NCBI GenBank assembly: GCA_964035545.1
Contig: OZ037767.1
Location: 22,735,128 to 22,799,127, forward strand
Direction: 5' to 3'
Length of the DNA stretch: 64,000 nt
Source: Bugula neritina
Lineage: Eukaryota; Bryozoa; Gymnolaemata; Cheilostomatida; Bugulidae
The notes beneath the pieces were generated by a model. It was not told where the DNA came from. It ran no database searches and was given only the letters and a program-made list of their open reading frames with translations. Made by a program: the position numbers and the translations under genes. This document shows, one piece after another, positions 1 through 11,700 of the stretch (position 1 is its first letter; every line of letters begins with the position of its first letter).

Positions 1-2552
1 CTTAGCAGCTGCCACTCACACAATGTACTGCATAGCTATGCGTGCGTGTGGCAAACAGCATCTTGTGGCCGAGCCTGCTCTGCCCGACTGAGTACGCATG
101 TTCGGGGAGAAACTAACTCGCATGGCCCTACTGCGTTAGGCAAAGCACAAACATGACATTTTGAAAATATTAATGAAAATCAAATTTCCACAACAACAAA
201 AATTAAAAAAGTTTTAAAAATGCAACAAGTGAAGAGTAGCTTCCCATTTCTTGTCCAATCTCATCGCACACTGTAAAGTGACAGAAGCCAAAGCTTGTTG
301 ATTCTATAACCAACTCCACAAAGAATCCCTATACATGCAGGGTAACTCGTACTGGTTCTACAGATGCAGTACCCTCTATATTGACCGTCTATCCATAACA
401 ATATTATACTAGCAGTACACGACAGTGGCAAATAAAGTAGAGCGGTTGTACGATATGTTGCCTTGGTAACATATTTAAAGGCCGTAAGCATCCAGGTTAT
501 TTATTACATTTGAGCGAAAGTTTGCATGCTTTTCAACTGTTTTATCAGCATTTTATCCAATTTCTTATACGAAAACACTACAAAAATGCAAGTAAAAGTG
601 GTCATATTAGGTGTCTTAGACTTGCCCGCGAGCTTGCCCTCCGTGTCCTATTCTGACGTGGGGATGGCAAAATAGCCCTATTGTAGCGTGAGTTTATATC
701 GCGTAAAGTTATTAAGAAGCGGGTTTGTCACAGATTCTCGTTATTCGTAGCTCAAATCACATGAATGTTACTCTTCGGGCGGCTACTAATAACTAACGTT
801 AGCTACGCAACATCAAGAAAGGTAACTAATTTGACTGTTTTCAAATGGACTATTCCATTTCGCTAGTTTGTAACTTGCTGTAAATCACAAAATAATTATT
901 TTTCCTATTTTAATTTCAATTATCATGTCGACCACACTACCAGAAAATTACTCTTAAATATGCAGTAAATGATGATTTTCAACCGTTTTGTGATGAACTA
1001 TAGGTTAGTAGTTGTCTACGTAAAACCAAGTTTTAAAATTTGTAATTGAATCAGTGAATCACAGTATCACTATGACTATCAGTAGAGTATGAGTATCACT
1101 AGTCTATGTCTATGACTCTCACTCTAAGTCTATGACTATCGCCTATTAGTATTGGTGAACTATTATTAATAATATTCAATGGTTATATTTATTAATACCA
1201 TTATTAGTCATAATGATAATCATATGACAGTATCAGTATGTTAATGTTACGGAGCAGGATCAGTTTCGAAACTAATACAGTAATAGTAATACTGGTAATA
1301 TTAGTTATAACTATAAGTATAAGTTATACCGATAGCTATATTAACATAAATATTTATATTCATAGTAATACTAATAGCAAATCTAATGTTATTATGTTAA
1401 TAGTTATACTTGTAAGTTATAATATAAAGCAAACGACACAAGTATTAATTTGAACTGTTGGTCTTAAAATAAAAAGTAAAATAAATATAAATAATAAAAT
1501 ATAAATTATAATAATTTAATTATACTAATACTAATAGTAATAGCAATACTTATACAGTAATATAATTATAATAAATTTATAAAACTTAAACAACTTTAGA
1601 TTTAAGGAACAACTTTAAATACAAACATAAAGATAATATTAAATAATTATAATCATAATGATCATAACAATAAATATAATTATGCTTCCAATAATTATCA
1701 ATATATTATTTAAATTATTTTAATTTATAATTATAATCATAATTTTTTTAGTTATAGTGAATAAATTCAATTTGACATAATAACTATAATATTATAAAGC
1801 AGTCAGTCTATCTCTAATGCTGATTGATATTCAAATTGTTATGACTGTATCATCATTCACTAACTCTAAGAGTAAGTGACTACAATTATTAGTATCAATG
1901 TTGTGTTAGAGTACTATACCCATTGGAATTTTGATATATCCATTATATTTACAACTCTGCCTGTTACAGCTATAAATAAATTGAACCAAAATACCAACAG
2001 TGCCTAATCATCGCCTTATTTATAAAATAATCACAATCATAATGCTCAAGTTAATAGATTGGAAATTATTGAAAATTATGTTGATGCCAATATAAATATG
2101 ACATTGTATGCATCCAAGTAGTGATGTTGTAATATATCTTGGAAGATAATTACATTATAATAAGAGTTAAATTCCTCTAAGTAACTTTTTTTGCAATTAT
2201 TCCTTAGAATAACTATAACTTATACTCCTAACATTAGTTTTAGATTGAGCTACTAATTGTATTTGTTGCATGTGAAGGTTTGTTATTCTCCATCAGCTGC
2301 ATGAATGCGACTGGTAAATTTTGTAACCTTTGGCAGTAATCACTTTGTAGCATAAATTAGACACATTTTATAAAAATACATAATTTTAATGCTATAGCTG
2401 CTAGTAACTCTAATGGGTGTAATAATATTAATTAATTTTTACTTTGTTCATGCTTCATAAAGCATTTTCTAAATTCTTTTTTGAATAAATTTCTACAATA
2501 CATATAACGTGCTGAATAGATTACATATGTTGGGGTTCTTCCTATACTGCAG
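1..2552. other. AT-rich stretch without a supported gene
   Basis: I see no supported gene here. From about 1040 to 1800 the sequence is made of degenerate short words such as TATCACTATGA, AATACTAATAG and long A/T runs, and the few open frames are translations of these words. The first 130 bases are more GC-balanced and could be part of a gene outside the window, but no frame stays open long enough to support one. Confidence 0.6.
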
Positions 2553-2629
2553 CTCAGCCTACACTCCCCGCCACAAATGTTCCTAAACTACTAGCTTCAT
2601 CAGGATACAGATTGATGGAGCTGTATTGA
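2553..2629 (+). CDS. possible terminal exon of an unknown gene
   Basis: A pyrimidine-rich tract ending in CTGCAG at 2552 precedes an open frame, entered in phase 1, that stops with TGA at 2627-2629. The encoded tail includes TNVPKLLASSGYRLMELY. It resembles the tail encoded at 13805-13984, which has LNVPESLWSSGYKMGY; both follow the pattern NVPxxLxSSGY(R/K). No upstream exon was found, so this could be a remnant of a gene or of a transposon. The repeat of the pattern 11 kb away is the main reason for listing it. Confidence 0.25.
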
Positions 2630-3224
2630 TAAAAACTTCTCTTTTTAGCAGTAGAGGCATCATGAAAAAAAAGGTAAGTATTTTACTCAATAAGAATGCG
2701 GTTTTTTACTTCTACAAATTTGATAGCCTACACTATTCTATTTAAATGGAGACTGGTCTGACATAATGTGTCTGCAATTTATTAGTTATAATATAGTAAA
2801 TACTATGCGGGCCTATAGATCAAATGGCTCAAAAAAAAATTAAATAAAACATTACACAACGCTGTATTTATTAGCAATGTGATACTTAGCAACTAATTTC
2901 ACATTATTATTGTTTGCAAAGTTTTATATATCTACATATGTTTGTTCAATTCAGTGTTCTGAAGTAGAAGGTTCCAACAGCAGGGAAAAGCCTTGAACAA
3001 GATATTATGTTCTACATCTCCAACTCATTTTAACTTTGCTGGTCAGTTCATTGTGTATCTGGAGCATAGTTTTGTATTTTCAAGTAGTCCATCAGATACC
3101 TTTGTAGGTAGTAAAGATTAAAATGTTTGTGCAATGATGTCCATAATGTTGAACTGATTTATTGAAACTAAAACTGTTCTTAATTATAACAAAACTTGAC
3201 AATCTTTACATAAAGAATAATGTC

Positions 3225-3805
3225 CTATAATCTATCTTCATTGTAAACAAAATTAGAAAGTTCCACATCAGCAAATTGTTTATCATCATTTGTAGGTGGA
3301 AGAAGCTTGCACTCAGTTATAAAGGCAAGCTGACGGTGGTTTTCTTTGCCTTCTATGAAGATTTGGAAAGAGCCAGAAAATTAATACTCTATAACTGCAA
3401 AACCATGTTGTAGTGTCTTGTGTTATTGATTGAATCATCTAAAAGAAAAATTGTTGTATCATTATAATTTTACTGTTAATGAATTAGCAAATCTACTTAT
3501 CTTGGTAAATATATTCAAGAACAAATACTATAGTGTAACTCAGTTTTGGTTATGTGTATGCTCCTTAAGCGAATTTACAGCAGATATCAAACTATATATT
3601 AGAGACTGATATAGGAATTAAATTTAAGCTAACCATGATGATGTAAATAGCTGTTGAATGTGACTTCGAGAACTCTGCTGGCCATGTCAGTTCAAATACA
3701 CCAGGGTGATATGTTACGAATGTCATGTCATTATTGAAATTCAGCTTTTTTAAGTGCCTCTTCACAACTCTGGCAGCATTCTGACTGCTCCTTAGCTTTC
3801 TGCGC
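3225..3805 (-). CDS. possible 3' exons of an unrecognised gene
   Basis: Two minus-strand segments look coding. The downstream one (3352 to 3225) follows a good pyrimidine tract and TTCATAG acceptor. It reads through 41 codons (including ENHRQLAFITECKLLPP) to a TAG stop and has no ATG, so it is an internal-start exon. The upstream one is an 80-codon open stretch (3834 to 3595, stop at 3592). It is basic at first, then contains KKLNFNNDMTFVTYHPGVFE. A likely acceptor is at 3805. Joining them is uncertain: the obvious donor after 3634 ends in phase 0 whereas the last exon needs phase 1. A GT after the codons for TYHP would give the right phase. I do not recognise the family. The composition is unlike the surrounding low-complexity DNA, which argues for real or recently lost coding. 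Confidence 0.35.
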
Positions 3806-3839
3806 CTGAAATTTCTTCTACTTGCACCATTCTTCTATT

Positions 3840-6755
3840 GGTGGAATGTTAGCCTATAACAAACAGGTGTACCAAAGCTAAAAAATATCTAATTCACTGC
3901 ACTAGGATATTATTCAACTCATTTAAATTTAATATATAGCAGTAAAACAATCATATACTTGTATTTATTTTATCAGCTTTACTTTACAAAGCTGAACCAT
4001 ATGATTTAGTAACTTGTCACCATAATAAACATTGTACAACATACAAATTGAAAACCTGATGTGATTGCTTTTTTAATAGAATATACATCACAAACATGTT
4101 ACTTTGATAAGCGTGTTCATAATAAAAGTATTAAACCAGTTTGAAAAAAATTATTTTGTTTTGTAATGGATCACAAAACTACATCATTTTAGACCTGTAG
4201 CTCGATGTTCTTCAAGCAACGGGCTGCTATGACTAATTAATTTTCTATCATTGCATTTGATTGTTCTACTCATAGTGTATTGGCGAGTTAAAATTATTGG
4301 TAATTTAATGTATATTTTAGCTACCTCTGTACAATCAATGTCATAGTAATATCAATTAGGTTTTAAATTTCACTGAGTTTATAGTAAATTATTGCAACTG
4401 TTACATAACATTTGGCTAGTTCTCTAGTTCATTAAATAACCATACGAACTTAATTTTATAACATGACAAAACACACAAAGCAAAATTAAAATAAGCATAT
4501 TATGAACCAATGTAATTGATAAGTGATAATGCTGTTGTAAAACATAAATTATCAAATTTAAATAGTTATTATTACTATTAGTATTGCTATCATTATAACA
4601 ACTATAATCATTATTACTATTACTATTAGTATTAGCATTAGTAGTAAAAAATGAGTAGAGTTCAACATATACAATCTAGCGTACTATAAAAGTAGAAGTA
4701 GAACTTCTAAAACTATCATCTGCATCATTAACAGAACTATGAGTAATACTAGTAGTTGTACTAATAGTAATACTAATTATTAATACTAATAGACAATAGT
4801 AATAGTATCACTATGAGTATGAGACTTGGGCTGGCAGTGATTATCACTATGACTATCAGCATCGTCATAGTCAAAAGTTACAAGAATTAGAAGCCATATT
4901 GATATTCATATTGATATTCTCATTGAGTTATGCATAGTCATATTCATAGTATTAGTCAATCACTGATTGAGTTAATGTCATAGTGATACTCATACTCATA
5001 ATTAATTTATACGATTACGACACTCATAGTGATAGTCATAGTGTATCATAGTCATAGTGATAGTGATACTTCTTCGTGAATTTAATAATAATTTAATATT
5101 ATTATTTATTATCATTGTTGCTAATATTATGTCTTACTCTTAGTCTAACAGCAGCTCTATGAAGAAGTTAAACATAACTGATAAAACAAATTTAAAAAAT
5201 AATACTGCAACAATCAATATAATGTATACCAATATGCTAGCAACCTAATTTTCAGCTCAAATGGTTAACTTTCCGTGCAGTATTGTCATAGAATAAAGTT
5301 ATTAATGGTGACCTTGACATCTTCGTCTAAATGCCTTTCACATCAAGCCCCGAACCAATTTGTAAAAATTTTGGATTTTTTACTTTTAAATATTTTTTAC
5401 GAAAAGAGCTTCAAAATAAATTTTAAAAAAAGTGAGCTGTTGTCCACATGAAAGGAAATATATGAGCCAATTTTCTAAATTCTGGAAGTTACCAGAGGGT
5501 CACAATATTTTTTTTTAAAAATCTTTATTTTCACGACAAGCTCTATATATTAATATAGAAAAAAAGAAGACAACTCTTCTTTCAGATTTTTCATGTGCCA
5601 CGGTCACGTCAATATTAGTGCTATTAACACATATATTTTAATTCATTTTTTCTGGTATATTGAGTTGAGATTTTTTTTATATATTTTGTGAATGTAACTA
5701 AAAAAGTATGATCTTTCAATTAACAGTAATTGATTTTATCAAAATAACCTGGATGCCTACGATGTTTAACTATTCAAGTGGAAACATCGAGAGTAGCTAT
5801 GGTTATTATTAATCTATCACAGACATTGATTTCAACTACAACCAACCAGCCATCAACTGTCTAACGCAGACCGTAATAATAATATATATGGCCAGTACCT
5901 ATGGAACAGGTTAAATATTGAGAGTATAAAAAAGTGTTTTGTAGGCTAAGAACTTCAACTTCGTGTTGAGCGTATGGAAGGGGGAAGCCTCTGGCAGTCC
6001 CAATGTCCTGTTACAATGGAGCACATTTACATTTTTAAAACTATTTGTGAGGAAAAATATTTGCACTCACTGCCTGCAACTGTAACTAAATTGCAAGACT
6101 AGAATTTATGTATACACTAAATACAGCATGAATATTACAGCTAAACTTTTCCACTGGTGACTTCAATTACAAGTAAAATTATTCAAAGTAATAAATTAAC
6201 TTATAAATAATAATCATAAAAAGTCTAATCATAAGTCATAACTAGTCAATTTTGTTCAAAGCCTGTTGCCTTCATGCAGGGATGACAGAGATTCAAAAGT
6301 TCGTTTTTCTCAGCACATTGAACTAGCTTAAAACCAGTAACTTTGCTAAAATCAGGAACATTTTCAAACTTCTAAGATTTGGATTCGTATAAAGTCCACT
6401 ACATCACGTTAAGCATTACTGTGTATAATACAGAGACCTAGCCCGTGACCAGGTGTTTGAATGCTACAGATCTTAATAATTCTGGGGCACACCACCTCTA
6501 ACACATCACTAGCCTAGTAAAGGTGACTGGTACAGGTTGACAGCAGCGTTAGCTAAACTTCTCCTGAGATATTGATCATGACATCCACATAACACATGAA
6601 TATGCAAACATTATTGGAAATCACAGCATTAAGTTGTGCTGCATTAATAAAGTAACAGCAGGAGCAGTAGTGACAGTAGTGGCAGTATTAGTATTAGTAG
6701 TAGTAGTAGTAGCAGTACTACTACTACTAGTAGTAGTAGCACTAGTAGTAGTAGC

Positions 6756-6837
<82 letters not shown>

Positions 6838-7170
6838 CTAGTAGTAGCTGGTTACTGCAGTTATATTACAAGCTATTAAGACAGGGTTACAGAACCCTAT
6901 AGCCTAGTGATGTCCACAATTTCAATAGTAAGCAGGTGTAGACACTCTCAGCTGTTATCATGACAAGATGTTGTTGATAAGCTCTGCAGCTATGATTAGT
7001 TCAGTTATAACCAGGATTACCTTGTCTCACTCAGCATACTAATTACTAGTAATAGTTACCAATAGTAGTAATAGTTACCAATAGTAGCAGCAGTAGTAGT
7101 AGTAGCAGTAGTAGCACTAGTACTAGTAGTAAAGTGAACAGAGTTTAGTACTGCAGAGCTGGTATATCAG
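3840..7170. other. no gene recognised; degenerate repeats
   Basis: I see no supported exon on either strand. From 4560 to 5110 there are degenerate repeats of TAGTATTAC, TATGAGTATC and similar words. The further exons of the ARID2-like gene, which runs leftward from 7180, should lie in or beyond this interval. I searched for its armadillo-like continuation and did not find it. Confidence 0.5.
6661..6848 (+). repeat. TAG/GTA trinucleotide microsatellite
   Basis: A nearly continuous GTA/TAG trinucleotide tract, purest between 6757 and 6836. It gives an artefactual Val-rich frame on the plus strand. Similar shorter TAG tracts lie at 7040-7130. Confidence 0.95.
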
Positions 7171-7179
7171 GAAGCTCAC

Positions 7180-8653
7180 CTGAAAGCAGAGATTTCTCCA
7201 GCCGCTCATACTTGTTTTCCCTGGCCATGTTAGTGCTGAGACCGAGGTGGGCCCTGTCATTGTAGTGCACATTGTGCAGCCGGAAGTTGTAGGACATGGG
7301 CACCTGATGCACCAGAATACGGCCACTCCGAGCTCCTCTGGATGTCGAGTCTTCATCATCCGGGTGGTCCGGGTCATCACCGTGTATGAACACCCTCTCG
7401 AAGAGATACAGATACCTGGAGAATGTATGCAGTATTGTGAACATATTGTAGATAGAGTAGTGTAGATATAGCATAGTGTATAGTATAGTGTAGTGTATAG
7501 TGGGAGCAGCCGAGTCATGGGTTTGAGCCCAGACAAAGGCCATTGGTGATGTTAGGAAGAGTATCCAGTCATAATTTCTCCTGTGCCTCATCTTAATAAG
7601 TCCTTAGCCCGATTCAACAAAAACCCTTTCCATCAGGGGTTTTCTCACAGGGATGTGACTATAAACTTGCTTGAGTATAGTGTAGACATAGTGTAGTGTA
7701 GATATAGCATATCTTGTAGATACAGAGCAAGTTGAAGGCTCACCTCATATAGGTCTGTTTGAGATAGAGCTCAGCATTGGTACAGGAGCGAGAAAAATGG
7801 AAGTACTCAACAGGTATGAGGTGCCACAGATTCTTGTCACACACCTGTTAAATGAGCAGTAAGTAGTACATAGCATACCTGCTATACAACTTAACATGCA
7901 CCAAGAAGTAGCTTTTGCTATTTTAATGCAACACAGTGCTTTAGAATCTGAAGATAAGATGTTACATGTTCATGACAGATGACCTGTTGTTTCACGCAGT
8001 CAGCAACTTCTGAATATACAAACACCATTGACCTTTCACAACCAACACCAACAGTGATGTCCAGACAACCTGACTGAATATCACAGATAGTTTCTATGGC
8101 AGCACATAAGTTAATGAGTGTACCTTGTGAAATCCTCCATGTTTAGTGACCATGAGATAAAGGCGGTACAAATCAACCGGCTTTCCATTTACAGTCGGTA
8201 GGTCCAGAAAATGTGTACTAAAAATGACACAGAAAGACATTTGAGCACCAGAGGTGACTAAACTGTACCAGTATTGCTAGTTTAATAACAATCAGTAAGC
8301 CACTCGATTGTTTCAATGCAGTGATGTAGTGTATAATCAATCATACAATAGTGGTGCCTCCGTGTGGCATCAGGGAAATAGAGCTGAAACAGGATGGGGG
8401 AGTGATAACGCAACAATGAAGCATAGCTAGATGGTATTTCCCACAAATCAATAGGGGAAAGCCTCTTGAATGGCATATATACAGGGAACTCCTAAACCTA
8501 CCAAAAGACATCACTAATCATTTCTCATATGATGATATTAAATACCAACCGTCTGCCAGAGTGAAATTGGAAGAGCTCCTTCTGGAAACGCTCTTTCTCC
8601 TGGGTGTATGTGTAGACATCCCGTCCCATATATTTATCAGGTTCAGAAGTCAT
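7180..8653 (-). CDS. ARID2: ARID2/BAF200-like protein, 5' exons (partial)
   Basis: Four coding exons on the minus strand join in frame: 8653-8550, 8217-8124, 7844-7744 and 7415-7180, giving about 178 residues. The start is the ATG at 8651-8653, 17 residues before the ARID fold. Residues about 18-105 form an ARID DNA-binding domain: ERFQKELFQFH, then LPTVNGKPVDLYRLYLMVT, KHGGFHKVCDKNLW and YLKQTYMRYLYLFERV. Beyond it the VPMSYNFRLHNVHYNDRAH stretch and a Leu-rich SLLSG end follow the order seen after the ARID in animal ARID2, the DNA-binding subunit of the PBAF SWI/SNF remodeller in the nucleus. Exon 4 ends in phase 1 at a CAG|GTGAGC donor, so the model is incomplete. The armadillo-like, RFX and zinc-finger parts were not found. 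ARID2 rather than ARID1 is inferred from the conserved post-ARID segment. Confidence 0.85.
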
Positions 8654-8705
8654 AGTGATCTTGATCAGTTACATCTCTTGGTTAGTTAATACATGAATTG
8701 AGGAG
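8654..8705 (-). other. 5' UTR segment of the ARID2-like gene
   Basis: On the minus strand a TTTTGCAG acceptor ends at 8706, and 52 bases separate it from the ATG at 8653. This suggests a spliced leader exon further to the right. A short upstream ATG followed directly by TAA lies in the segment. The position of the leader exon is unknown. Confidence 0.4.
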
Positions 8706-8709
8706 CTGC

Positions 8710-11700
8710 AAAACAGAATCCATATAGCTTTTACCAACAAGAACAACTACAGATAACAACTTGCTCTATGTTCTACACTAGCACACCAACTCATTTTCAA
8801 CTGAAAAGCTACTTTAAAAAGAAAAACAGATTACATTTAAGTGTTATTGATAGCTTGAAGCATATTTTCTCCCAAGACATTTAGGTATTCCCATAGCAAC
8901 AAATGGGGACACAAACAATGGTTAAATATATTCAGTTTCTTGTGATTAAAACCATTGAAGGTAACTGTCAAAGTTTAGGGCAAAATAAAAAATATTTATT
9001 AAATTGAAGAGCAATTCTCAACTTTATCCCACAGACTCAATGTATTTAATATAATTTGAGTAATATTGATGCTAAAAGAAACTGGGAGAAGGCAAGTAAA
9101 GATTGACAGTGTGATGTGAATCCAGTCAAAGTTAAAAATTCAGAAGACCTTTAGCCAATCAACACACAAAGCAAGCTGTTGACAGCCAGGTTTACTATCA
9201 TGATAGGTGATATTTCCTGCCATATAAGTTTATATGTGATTAATAACTTCATCAAATACTTACTAATACCTTTACATTTGAAACTTAATGGTAAAATTAT
9301 TGTTAGTCTCTAGCAATAACTATAGACATATAATGCGATGAAATAAAGTATACTAAATTCAAAATATTTAATCTCTATTTAGACTTTCACTTTTAGTGTT
9401 TTTCACTTCTTAGCACTTAAATATAATTGCCATTATTTTTAACTAAAAACAACTCATCATCATGGATCAGTATGATTATAGCATTTTTATTTATAATAAT
9501 ATTGAAAACATGTATAAACATAAATTTGTATAAGTACTAGCATTATAAAATATTTCATGAACATCTATTACAAGTTTGAGATACAATTAAATTTTGACTA
9601 CAATTCCAATACAATTTTTTTAAAGTAACTGCTACGCCTAAAATCAATTATAAATATATAGCATCATCCGATTAGTACTATTAGTAATAGTGATTTACTT
9701 TAATTCTATTTCACAATCAAATTTCAGATTAATTTTTCTATTAGTCCTAAAACAAAAATGTGTATAATATAAAATATTCTAATTTAAATAGGTTATTATA
9801 TGCATTATTAGTATTACAAATCTAAATTTAAAGTTAAATTTTAATAAATGAAAGGTGAAGACTACTTTTACTTTGTCTGTCGATACCTGTCAAATTTTTC
9901 TTCACACTAAACCACCTTGTTGGGTAGAAGGGGTGTGCCACATTTTAATCATGGGTTGCACGTATGTACCTGTGGTCAGTAAAGATGCGCTACTAAAGTG
10001 CCCTAATCATAATGATAGTTAAAACTTCTTCAAGCTACAGTACTATAACTAGTACTAACAGTTTTAGATTTTTTAGGATCACTACACTCTACAGTGAGGC
10101 CAGTGAGGATGATTATCACTATGAGTATGACTATGAGTATCAGTATGAGTGTGACTGACCATGAGCATGAGTGTCAGTATGATTATGAGTATCAGTATCG
10201 TTGGGAGACTCTAACTCTAAGTAATAACTGTTACACTTGGGTACTGTAAGTGTAATTTAAAGTATCAGAGTATCACTATCACAGTGACAGTATGAGTATC
10301 AGTAGGAGTATCAGACTCAGTATGAGTATGAGTATCACAATCACCATAGCATTCTGAATCACAATGACCATAACTGATAACGGCATAACATATACAATTA
10401 CAATCTGAATCAGAACGACAATCACAATCACAATGTCAATGTGAATGACAATCACAATGATAAATGATTTAGACAATCACAATGACTATCACAATGTCAA
10501 TGCGAAACTGAATATCAAAATGAACCAGAATGAGACCGACTATCACTATCGCTATGAAAATGACTATTGACTATTACTATTAGTATTACTATTAGTAAGT
10601 AGTACTAGTACTAGTAGTAGTTGAGTCATACTACGACATTGACTCAACAGTGATTGAGTTTGACAATCGCTATGAACTTGAAGTATTACTATTAGTATTA
10701 GTATTAGTATCACATGAATATAATTATAATAGTAATACTGACTTTCACTATGACTATTACCATTAGTATTAGTATTAGTATTACTATAAGATTAAGTATA
10801 ACCAAAGTATAAGTATAAGAGGGAACTATCACATTCACTATGCTTATTGCAATTGAATATTACTATTAGTATTAGTATTACTATAACATTAACTAATTAC
10901 TATGAGTATAAGTACTACTAGTAGAGGATTCCGATTAGGTATTGAATTTGATTATATTTATATTAAATTTATTTTCAATCTTAAAGTTAATGACTAATGA
11001 GTATAAGAGTGAGCTCAATTACCTTATTATACACTAATTGGTTCTTGAATATCTATAGAAGACGTAAGCGCTAAGTTAGTAGCTGATTATTCGCCTCAAT
11101 AAATAACTCAATCTACTAAGCTAAAGCTTCAAGCTTTGGCCTGTCAAAGATATTTGTGCAGCTTGATCTGGTCGCAAAGCTTCAACAAAGCAGAACAAGT
11201 TACGGACAACTCCAGTAATTACGCTGAGAGGGGGATGCTAAATTTAAAACGCGTATGGGAAATGCAGCAAATTAGGTTAAACATGAACGCCTCCGTTGTA
11301 TCATTCAACCTTCACCTTCATATAATAATTAACGGGGCTGAGCGGTGTCTTGATAACCAAGTCGATTAATTTATCCAAAATAAGTCTTACACACCTCAAG
11401 AAAAGTTTGTAGAGCATAAGAGGCATGTTGTAGCAGTTGAAATCTGTAAATATACGCAGTTAAAACGACGCTTAGTTGCAAAATACGCATTTTTAGTATA
11501 TAACTATTATATTTATTAAACCATTTAATTTTATTGCAAAACTAAAATTTCATATTCATATTGATAATGGTTAAATTTAATAAATAAACTTCATTTTTCT
11601 GTTTTACTTATACTTATACTTGCAGTAATACTAAGATTTATACTAATATTTTCCGCTGTATTTCAATTTGTAGTAATCTGTAATGATAATACTTTACCTC

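Noticed and set aside
5308-5518. Possible small transposon with GGTGACC at one end and GGGTCAC at the other
   Set aside because: Only six or seven terminal bases pair and no target duplication is evident.
7123-7536. Alternative overlapping minus-strand frame and plus-strand frame 7247-7465
   Set aside because: They are shadows of ARID2 exon 4, whose own frame is fixed by splice phase and homology.
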